14,983 nt of DNA from Gymnopilus junonius. Taxonomy: Eukaryota; Basidiomycota; Agaricomycetes; Agaricales; Galerinaceae. This document shows, one piece after another, positions 1 to 7,478 of the stretch (position 1 is the first letter of the stretch; each line of letters opens with the position of its first letter). The notes below the pieces were generated by a model that worked only from the letters and a program-made list of their open reading frames with translations, searched no databases and was not told the DNA's origin. The position numbers and the translations under genes were made by a program. Where the stretch lies: NCBI GenBank assembly GCA_015501075.1, contig JADNYJ010000727.1, positions 1 through 14,983 of the forward strand. The letters run 5' to 3'.

Positions 1-513
1 CAATTTCAGCTTCTTCCTCTGAAACACTGAAGCGAGCCCTGTTTGATCTTAGGAGATTTTCAACCCAGTGGACGAGGTAAATACTCACCCAACCATTTTG
101 GCAGGCTCTGAGTCTTGTCCCTCGTCGCTGTCAGAACTTATCACTATCACCTGCTGCAGTTTTTAGCAGCCCTGGAGATATCCTGCTTGAGTTTCTCATA
201 ACCTCGTAAAGGATTAGGGACGTACGCTGCTCGTTTTGGGAGAGTTCGTCGTTGTGCAGTGGCTGACCGGTGCGGCACCCCACCTTCATCTCTGAAGTCC
301 TCATCCGGCATTGACAATCTAGCACGTCTGTTATAAGCTCGTAAGCTTCCTCCAAATCATAAGCAAGTCTGTTTTGACTAACTTCGGTTTGCGTTTAACT
401 CTGTCTTTGTCTGGAAGAGGAGAGCAAGAACGACTTTCAGTCGTCGTGCTCACTACACTTTCAGAACGCCTGCACACAAACATCAGTAAATCGAGGAAAA
501 ACCCGTGAGGCAT
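1..513 (-). CDS. Unrecognised protein, 5' part, runs off left edge
   Basis: I do not recognise this gene. A minus-strand reading starts at the ATG at 511-513 (MPHGFFLD...), passes a Ser/Thr-rich then basic stretch (KDRVKRKPKLVKTD), and continues in another frame as a mostly helical-looking segment (DLEEAYELITDVLDCQCR...) down to about 142. It then switches again into an acidic stretch (SDSDEGQDSEPAKMVG). A possible GT-AG intron lies at about 48-88, followed by a Glu-rich end at the window border. The first frame switch is at 364-366 in a TT pair, where one missing T would join the two readings; the second is near 133-147. Composition changes from neutral to acidic as in real fungal proteins, and the open readings abut exactly, so I think it is a real or recently real gene. 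It could also be noise around a repeat. Function unknown. Confidence 0.42.
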
Positions 514-894
514 TGTAGTTCTCACGAGGTTGATAATGCCGGATATTGGCTCACGGCGCCTCGTGAGGCAAAGTGAGTCGAATACAATGCTTGTATCGGG
601 CTCACAAACGCCAATAACGGATCGTTACTACCTCATGCCTCGTGGTGAAAGGACGGCGGGGTTATGAATGGATCATCATCTATTGTGAGTCTAGTGACAG
701 GGTATATTAAGGATGCGAGTTAGTTATGAGCGTACTTCAATATCGCGACTAATCGCGATCCTCTTAGCAGGTTTATAATAAAGCCTGATGAACCGTGACT
801 AGCAAGTAATCTTACAGCTGCCTTACGATGAGTAGTGAGGGTAACTCGCAGTTACTTGGGCAAATCAAAGATGTCTAATTATAGGTCTACAAAA
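514..894. other. Intergenic stretch with palindromic words, no gene
   Basis: No coding reading with family resemblance was seen. The first 60 bases are rich in inverted copies of one word: CTCACGAGG at 521-529 is the reverse complement of CCTCGTGAG at 559-567, CGTGAG at 504-509 pairs with CTCACG at 521-526, and CTCACG/CGTGAG flank a 6-nt loop at 550-567. The rest, to 894, is plain AT-moderate sequence lying downstream of the transposase relic's stop codon. Confidence 0.5.
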
Positions 895-1739
895 TTAAAG
901 GCTTGCATAACCGTTGTCTTCGTCATCGCCGCTGTTATCGCCGCCACTGTCTTCCGAGCCCCCGCCTTCTTCCTCACTCAAACCTCCATCATCGCTGCCC
1001 TCTGCTGCCGTGGTATCGTCAACATCCATACCCTCCTCATCTTCCTCAGCTTCGTCACCATCTCCTTCCTCAGCCTCCTCTTCATCATCCGGCGGTCGAT
1101 CCATTTCTCGATGTCTTGCAAATTCTCCGTGACCGACACCGTGGCCAAAATGACGCATAAGGGTATCACGGTCAAGAAAGCTGGATGAAGGTGAGCGTAG
1201 AAAGCAGCGCGTTCCGAAGAGTTTTACTCACACATTGACATAGAAGTTCAGCCAGTCATCACTATCTTCCGGATCCTTGACTCTTGCAAGTGACCCGGCA
1301 GCAGGCAACAGGTTTGACGTGCGGCCTTCTGAGAAGGCAGGAATGATATGGGCTCCGCGAATGACATGCTGAGGGTCGAGGAATGTGAAGGCGTAGTCGT
1401 CCGTTGATTCAACGAAACCAATCTTTGGAAGACGGAGTGTAGAAGCTTACATTTGGGCCCTGATCTACCTGTGAGCCACCCTGCAACTGGTCCTGAGTTT
1501 TCTTCTCTGTAGATGCAGCCTTCTTTGCAAGTAAAATACGCCGACCAAAAGCAGTGCGCTCCTCGGAAAACTTTTTGTAGGTGGAACATTGCTGGCGGTG
1601 CTTCGTGATTCCTGACTGGTTTGATTCTCGAGGGCATTTCTGGCAGCAAACAACCATCCCAAACACCAATGCAAGTAGACATGAAAAGGTGAAAAGGACT
1701 CGACTCAAGCGCATTGTCCGCTTTCACACTCGAAGTCAC
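895..1739 (-). pseudogene. Plavaka/KDZ-type transposase relic, internally deleted
   Basis: Reading on the minus strand, an N-terminal part (about 1714-1440) has a C2HC-like zinc finger (CQKCP...H-R-Q-Q-C) followed by a basic Lys/Arg-rich helix. It is joined, with a frame change near 1450, to a C-terminal segment reading FTFLDPQHVIRGAHIIPAF, then SEGRTSNLLPA, then DDWLNFYVNV. A GT-AG intron (1181-1231, 51 nt) links this to FLDRDTLMRHFGHGVGH and a long Asp/Glu tail ending at the stop at 895-897. From memory of the family, the zinc finger opens, and the VIRG-H-IPAF / FVDRD / GHGVGH block closes, large basidiomycete Plavaka-like (CACTA-related) transposases. The catalytic middle of some hundreds of residues is absent, so this should be a non-autonomous remnant. 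It might instead be a shortened, re-used host gene, since both ends are still fairly well preserved. The 28-nt gap around 1423-1450 is too short for a normal intron here. Confidence 0.55.
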
Positions 1740-1991
1740 AGTGAACCACGGTCGCTGGAGCCCAAAGGATGGCGGCAGTAACAGTGGAAGAACAGATTAA
1801 TTTCGGAATTGAAAACAGGGTATTTGCAATAGATAACGCCGGTGAGCCATACGATGATCAGCCAACGTACCTGGCAATGGGTAAGCTCCGGCATAGAAAA
1901 TCAAATTGGCGGGTAAATCTTTACCTGCAGCTATAAAAGTGCAGCATTTGACGACAAGTCCTTCTCTTTCTTTCCCTCCCTCCCTCTGAAC
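1740..1991. promoter_or_regulatory. Spacer between two divergent relics
   Basis: This segment separates the minus-strand transposase relic from the plus-strand DUF6698-type pseudogene. It has no supported coding exon. The minus-strand side may hold the missing start of the transposase gene, but no start codon is decided by the sequence. The right end has a TATA box and a pyrimidine-rich leader serving the plus-strand gene. Confidence 0.35.
1932..1938 (+). promoter_or_regulatory. TATA box of the DUF6698-type pseudogene
   Basis: TATAAAA lies 54 bases upstream of the ATG at 1992. It is followed by a CT-rich tract (about 1959-1986), the usual form of a fungal core promoter and short leader. That the start region is intact while the coding part is broken suggests recent decay. 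Confidence 0.5.
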
Positions 1992-3055
1992 ATGCCTCGC
2001 TCTGAGCGAGATCGATCGCCGGCGAGTCGGCGAAGTCCTTCTCATTCTTCGTGCACCTCACGCCAACATCTCCGCCTCCACAATCCTCTCCTCATCGGTC
2101 CTCTCCTCATCAATCCTCTCTTTCCTGACATTCATCTCGCGATGCACTATCACCACGAGAGATAGAAGTGATGGACAATGAAGACTTCCTGGCTTGACAG
2201 CCCAGCAGATCGAGGCAGAATGCAAAGAGTAAGTGGAGTTGTCTATCTCATCATTGAACTTTGATGTGACTTGTGACAGTCGCAAATGGTGTTTCACCGC
2301 TCTTCGCTCATTGACAAACTCATCCCGATTTCAGTAATCACCCTGAGGTCGGGTATTTGAAGGGGCCACTCTTAATTCTCGTGAGTTTTCCTTGTCCCAT
2401 GTCATCCCTTATCCATCAACTAACCAAGACCCAATAGACGTACCGTAACATATTCACAGCACCATCATCTGCCACAGACGCGAACTTCATCTCAGAGCCT
2501 AAGACAGGCGACGCGATGTTGCATCCCTCCTACACCTTGACAGACAAGTCACCCCACGTTCTATTGCCTATGCTGCTACACAGGTATGTATTTAACTCAT
2601 GTTACTTATATAGGTGTCTGTCGCTGATTGATTCCATTAGCTGCTTTTTGCCCTCAACACATCTAGGGACTGGAAGGCCAAGCATGCTGGATTCCACTAC
2701 CCTTCTTTCTACAACTTGTTGTTGACTTCTTCAAGGTCATTAATGACCAAATCACAAGGGATAAGGTAAATGACCTTCTGCAATGGTGGAATAGGTATGT
2801 TTGATCATCATTTCACTATTTCATCACTGTTCTGATACTGTTTTCAAGTCAAATTTCCCCCCTATGTCAGATACATCCATTGACTCGACCTGTGCTGCTG
2901 CACTGTCATTGGAGCAGAGGCTTCAAGAGTCTCACACAAGGCATGTTCAAGAGGAGGCTGATCGGCCCACACCGAGGCAGAGCAAGCACTCAATGAGGCG
3001 GAGCACACCTCTGCAGAGGCTGAGCATGCTCGGATCGGAGGCAGAGCGTGCCTGA
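1992..3055 (+). pseudogene. DUF6698-type transposon-associated protein, broken
   Basis: From the ATG at 1992 the N-terminus is Ser/Arg-rich (MPRSERDRSPASRRSPSHSS). It then changes frame through SSPHRSSPHQSS and DALSPREIEVMDNEDF. The recognisable core is EVGYLKGPLLIL, a GT-AG intron (2381-2437), TYRNIFTAPSSATD, a frame change near 2490-2515, DVASLLHLDRQVTPRSIAYA-ATQ, an intron starting just after 2583, LLFALNTSRDWKAKHAGF, a frame change near 2716-2722, and VVDFFKV...DLLQWWNR. These blocks match my memory of the family that carries KGLLRS...IFTSPSSA, VTPRSIAY, LSxxxxW and NNIVDFFE motifs; it is abundant in agaricomycetes and often found beside transposons. The tail contains 21-bp repeats encoding Glu/Ala heptads. 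At least three frame breaks argue for a pseudogene, though the window shows similar single-base breaks in essential genes. Biochemical function of the family is unknown to me. Confidence 0.58.
2084..2120 (+). repeat. Short 15-bp tandem repeat
   Basis: Two copies of TCCTCTCCTCATCNN (2084-2098 and 2099-2113) and a partial third (2114-2120) lie in the Ser-rich N-terminal part of the DUF6698-type pseudogene. In the likely frame they encode repeated Ser-Ser-Pro-His units. Confidence 0.7.
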
Positions 3056-3058
3056 GGT
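2954..3058 (+). repeat. Degenerate 21-bp tandem repeat encoding heptads
   Basis: Five units beginning GAGGCNGA start at 2954, 2974, 2995, 3016 and 3038. The spacings are 20, 21, 21 and 22 bases. In one frame units 2-4 read EAEQALN, EAEHTSA and EAEHAR, a seven-residue period typical of a coiled coil. The 20- and 22-base spacings shift the frame and cancel each other. The array lies at the 3' end of the DUF6698-type pseudogene. Confidence 0.65.
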
Positions 3059-3543
3059 GATGTCGAGTGCACCCGAAGTGATCCTGATCAAGTTCAGTCG
3101 GAAATGGGGGTCGAGTAATACTATTCTTGTCTTGTCATACCTCAAATATATCTTTTTCTTCGCTTCATCCAAACATGTCTCGTGTACTGCTGCAAGGTGT
3201 TGTAGGATGTAGATCAGCTTGTCTTGAACTTGTGAGATTGATATTAGCATGACCTAGTTCTCATGAATTATATACCAGGTCGATATGAACACCATGAGAT
3301 TACTATACGACAGTGCTGAACTCATGGTTCCCATGTGAGATTGCACTTAACTAGTAATTTCAAAAGCGCCGGATAACAAGCTCATATCTGGCTCGCCAAA
3401 TTGGGGTGCGCTCACGAGGCAGTGCGAGCTAAATATGGGGGTGTGACCGGATCACACCACGCACAGTCACTCACACCGGATTACTTAGGCTCGTGATGGC
3501 TCATCGCACTTTCCACAATTTACTGATGAAGTTGAGTCAATGT
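3056..3543. other. Intergenic region with imperfect palindromes
   Basis: No supported gene. The right half (3360-3515) is rich in CTCACGAGG-, GCTCGTGA- and CCGGAT-like words, including a hairpin with 6-bp arms GTGTGA/TCACAC at 3441-3457. The last part should include the 3' untranslated region of the minus-strand condensin gene, whose stop codon is at 3544-3546. Confidence 0.5.
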
Positions 3544-6500
3544 TTAGAAACCTATCATTGTCATAACTGACCGTTTCCTGCCCTTCCTTGGAATGTCAAC
3601 ATCAACATATTCGTTGTCGAGTGGAATTATACTGTCTAGGAATTCAAAAAGCCCATTGAGTTCCTCTAATTTCCTGTACTCCGCTTCACTGAAGCCTTCA
3701 AGTTGCTTCTCGAACTTCTCGGTGATCGTTGATTCGAACTTTGAGAAAGCCGTTTTGCATGCAGAATCCCGCAACGGACGACGCTGCGGGTTCGAAGACT
3801 GAGATTTTTTACTTAAGGTTGAGATTAGGCTCACTATTTTCAATGTATCCATCAGAAGTTTGAGTGATCGAATCCTATAGTCATCGACAACGTCTGGGAT
3901 GTGTAGCGAATTGAGAAGTTGGCATAACACCCTCTTGTCGCCTTCTAAATTTAATGATAAGAGAGAGTACGCCATTCAGATCAAATAACCTTACTCTCAA
4001 TATCGACTTTAAGGTCTTTTTCGAAGAGGACCTTGAGGATATCTTCAGCCATTTTGATTTGAATGCAATAATTAACAGCCCTCTCATTTTGTGTGCTTTC
4101 TGCTTTCCTAAAGAATAATAGATTAGGAAGGTGAGCTTCAGAAATATGCAGGACACAGACAGAGCATCCGCCAGGAGAAGAGGATCAGTCCATTCCGTAA
4201 ACATAGCTGCGACATGAGACGAGCCTATGGTTTCCAAGTTTATAGTGGCATCTCTGTTGTTCTTCCTATCCTCGCTGGCATCCAAGAAAACATGAATGAA
4301 GATCTGACGAGGGTCATCAGAACAGTTGCACACATGACAAGTTGCCATAATTACCTCACCCATCCTTTTCTGATTTTCGGGAGACGAGTGGCTGTACGTC
4401 ATGAAGAAGACAGAGAGGTATTGTCGCAGTCTCTGATTACCAACTGTCAAGGGCGACAAATATGTTTTTATGAGTGTTCGTATAGCCTACAAGAAAACAT
4501 AAAGTCAACCGATATCTGAGCGGCAATATATCCTACCTCGATTGATGTTATCAAACCAGAATAAACCAATTTAGCTGTACCTTCGCAGAGGACTGCTTTC
4601 ACATTTGGATCTTGCTCTTGTAGAATGTTTGCTAATAGAAATTTCGTCACCACTTCCAGCTTTAAGGTAAATAAGCATCACGCATCATGGGGATCAGAAT
4701 CAATGAGCTTACAGTGGTTTCTTTATTTTTGAATATGGTGGTTTCATGGACCATGAAGATATCAAATATACACTGAAGAAGTGTAACTTTTATAAGCGGG
4801 GTTGAGGAGGGCACCTTTGCCATAAAGGGCAGGATACTTCTGAAAGCCAAGGGCTAGAGCGAAACTTCATCAATGACATGCACAATCATGAAAAGTTCGA
4901 TAAGGTACCTGCGCTATCAAACAGCATAAACCCAAAGATTTCATTGCCCTTTCTTGGAAAATGATCTTCTCGCTCCACATAAGGAACAATTAGATCCTTG
5001 AGAATGGCCTCAAGGGTGATATTTTTCTCGAGAGTCTAGAGATAGAAGAATGGATGAATATATCTAGTATAATGAAAGAGAACGAACCCCATTAACACGC
5101 TCCAGCACACCGATGCACATCAGAAGGCATTTCAAATCGACCTCATCTGCCAGTAACTTCTGCTCTGGAGACATATCTTGATTCCTAGTCAATGGTGCAT
5201 TTTGTCTATGCTCTGAAAGGCTGCTTGTTTCTAGATCAATATCTTCCTGCAAGGAAGGGGCCAGGTCATCCGAGGAACCAATGAATACACCTTTCAGTAC
5301 CCACTTCAGGAATATCCACATCAACTTCAGCATGAATCGCTTCCCGGAGTTCTTGAATAGTCTCAACGACAAGCCGGATGAGTTGTCCTTCAGTGGCAGA
5401 CAACACCCTCAGCACGTCGAGGCAGGGTGGTATTATCATTTCTGGCAGGATCTCAGACCTCAGCATTCCACCTATCATCCAGATAAGAGGACAACTAGAG
5501 AAAAAGGGAGTAGCACTTACGGACTAGCTCAAATGTCTTTCTCCTGCCTATTTCATCTGAGTAGTCTAGATGGACCGCAAGCTTGAGCAGTTCAGAGATC
5601 ACTATTTTTCTCGACAAGGCCTCTTTTTCCCTCTTGTCCTGTGAATCATCAATCAGACCTTCGTTGAATGGTGTCGGCAAGAAGAAATCATCTAGCATAT
5701 TATATTCCTCCTGAATCCGAAAAGCAATGTGAGTCACCACAGGCATAGTAGCTTCCAGCCTTGTGTCATCTTTCTTAACTTTGCAACATTCAACAAAGAC
5801 CCTAGCGAGGAACGCCTTTTCAGGCGTTAAATTGGCCCAATAATGATCTGTTGTGAAATATGAGCATACTGTAAGTAGATCAAGGCAGAATATTCATACC
5901 GTCAAAGTCAATGTCACCAAATATGTCAGGTCTTGTGTTGAAAATGCTTAAAAGAGCCTTTTCGGCAATGGAGCCATCCTCTAGGTCAAACAGGTTCAGG
6001 AAAGATAAAACATTAGTCTCTGGCTTCTCTTTAAGCTCTTCGACTTTGATTTCCTCGTTTGCACTCTTTAAGGTGAGAACATCTACCCAAGATGCAATGA
6101 GTGCAGCTGCAGCACTGCTGACAGATAGATCCCGATCATCCAAGCCAGTTTGGATAATGTGTGCTCTCTGTGAGATTGTTAAGATATATGGATGAGCTGG
6201 CCCAATAATATCACTGTTTTCGTGTTCTTCAGTATTGAGATTTGTGGACAACACTTTGGAGTAGACGGTCGTTCGAATGGTAGTATCAGTATCATGCATG
6301 CGATCCAACACAGCGGGAAGAGTTTCAGTGTTGATTGGAATAGTGAGAATTGCAGTACGCCGCACATCACTGACCACTCATTTAGATAAATTGTAAGGAT
6401 GAAGAGTAAAATCAGTACATACACTGAGTCATCCTTAGACATCACATCAAGAAGCATCTCAATGACTGAAGGTTCTTCATCCAGAACTCCAGGGTCTTCT

Positions 6501-7212
6501 GAAGCAGAAAGTTTTCCAAGAGATATAACAGCCTGGCTTCGGATTGCACTTTCCCTGTCATCTAAGCGGTTAATAAGAGCAGTACGTAAGGTCCTGAAAA
6601 TGTCTTCACTGCTGAGAGGTGAGTACTAGTTCTTCAAAAGGGATGAATAGGATGCACTCAATTTGCCCTAAATATGATATCATTTCTGCAACAATTTGTA
6701 AAGCTCGGTACCGAACATTCTTATTCTTGGCCAGGAAACCAGGTAGGAGAAACTTTATCAACTTTTCAGTAAATCGCGAGGCAGTTGTCTCATCCTCATC
6801 ATCGCTCTCATCGCTATTGTCTTCAAGGTCTGCTGCACAGTTACATCAGTCAAGTTTAACTATAGCTCTATTTTTCCGCACCCTTTTCATTGATAAATTT
6901 GATATATCCAGCAATGAATTTGACAATGCGATCTGCAGAAACCACACCCTTCTTCATAGGCAAAACACATAGGACCAAATGATGAAATAAACGTTCAAAC
7001 TGCCGCTCGCCCGTTAACTTCATGCTTCTTCCCTTGTTTAAGAATTCCTTGTGGGCGGCATACTCGGTATGAAGTTTGAAAAGGGCGACATGGTTCTTTC
7101 GGTGGTTCGCGTATGATATTTGCGCTTGGTCGAATATGCGACGCACAGCAAATCCTTGTTGGTTCCCATTAAAAGGGGATGCGATGGACGGGTTTACAGA
7201 GGTAGTATGCAT
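3544..7212 (-). CDS. YCG1: Condensin complex HEAT subunit, CAP-G/Cnd3 type
   Basis: This is the HEAT-repeat subunit of condensin, which binds DNA together with the kleisin to compact mitotic chromosomes in the nucleus. Exons in order of translation: 7212-6882, 6832-6658, 6611-6423, 6369-5900, 5847-5521, 5471-5305, 5246-5088, 5035-4909, 4853-4713, 4659-4537, 4486-4355, 4303-4155, 4107-3995, 3944-3544. The sum gives about 1000 residues, close to yeast Ycg1. Key blocks are IFDQAQISYANHRKN (near 26-40), RIVKFIAGYIKFINEK, an acidic loop DNSDESDDEDE (about 114-124), HEAT repeats with RRTAILTIPIN, HIAFRIQEEYN, RCLDVLR-like CLDVLRVLS, SLGLCCLIAQ and MFTEWTDP (about 813-820). The start at 7212 was chosen because upstream in-frame codons to 7317 look non-coding. 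One frame change at about 4970-4982 (one extra or two missing bases) splits exon 8 between LKDLIVPY and EKIIFQERAMK. The gene diverges from RPC82. Confidence 0.93.
4304..4354 (-). other. In-frame, stop-free condensin intron
   Basis: This 51-nt GT-AG intron (donor GTAATT, acceptor CGTCAG on the minus strand) is a multiple of three and has no stop. If retained it would add 17 residues (VIMATCHVC...) between RMGE and IFIHVFL. I call it an intron because family alignment is continuous without it. Confidence 0.6.
4968..4990 (-). other. Reading-frame break in condensin exon 8
   Basis: Upstream the frame reads TLEKNITLEAILKDLIVPY; downstream SEKIIFQERAMKSLGL, then CCLIAQ, is in the next frame. There is no room for an intron. 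One extra G in the GG pair at about 4974-4976, or two missing bases, would restore continuity. The following intron (4854-4908) is in phase only with the downstream frame, which supports the break. Confidence 0.8.
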
Positions 7213-7478
7213 TGCAATGGACTGAGGATGAGACTGAAAAAAGAACCAAGATTGAACGATGAAAGCCGCGTTCCTGCTACTTATAACGATCACGTGGAGC
7301 GCGTTTGATTGAGTCACATTACCTAAGTCTCTTAAGATTTCCTGCTCTCCGTCTGCGAGTGACGACTTGTGCTACATCATTTAAAGGTGAACATATAGCA
7401 CCTTTTTATTCAAGCAAAGGATTTAGCATCGGAAAATTTTCCACTACTCAGTCTCCCTTCGCTTCACAATTGCACTAG
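7213..7478. promoter_or_regulatory. Shared divergent promoter region
   Basis: These 266 bp lie between the start codons of the condensin subunit (minus) and RPC82 (plus) and must contain both promoters and both 5' leaders. I see no canonical TATAAA box, nor any other clear gene or RNA. Co-regulation is an inference from the arrangement. Confidence 0.6.

Larger units (their letters stand above)
521..3457. mobile_element. Possible composite decayed transposon island
   Basis: The stretch contains the transposase relic and the divergent DUF6698-type pseudogene and is bordered by similar sequence on each side. At 561-583 the left side reads GAGGCAAAGTGAGTCGAATA-like sequence; at 3416-3434 the right side reads GAGGCAGTGCGAGCTAAATA-like sequence in the same orientation. 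Both sides also carry GCCGGATA (537-544 and 3367-3374 area) and palindromes (521-567; GTGTGA/TCACAC at 3441-3457). I cannot define exact ends, terminal inverted repeats or a target-site duplication, so the limits are provisional. Confidence 0.3.

Noticed and set aside
914..1132. Plus-strand Ser/Pro-rich reading
   Set aside because: Another frame opposite the same acidic tract; low-complexity by-product.
835..1188. Plus-strand reading of 117 residues that looks like a multi-span membrane protein
   Set aside because: It is the antisense of the Asp/Glu-rich tail of the transposase relic; complement of acidic codons gives Val/Leu/Ile/Phe. No family resemblance.
1797..2045. Minus-strand reading of 82 residues
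   Set aside because: It lies opposite the TATA box, CT-rich leader and start of the DUF6698-type gene, and shows no motif.
2058..2297. Minus-strand Glu/Arg-rich reading
   Set aside because: It arises opposite the CCTCTCCTCAT tandem repeat and lacks any family motif.
3441..3457. Hairpin as a transcription terminator or structured RNA
   Set aside because: Six-base arms are too short to support a structured RNA, and factor-independent hairpin terminators are not used by nuclear protein-coding genes.
7213..7317. Longer N-terminus for condensin starting at 7317
   Set aside because: The extra 35 residues look non-coding and lie before the first sensible ATG at 7212; family members start close to the IFDQAQ block.
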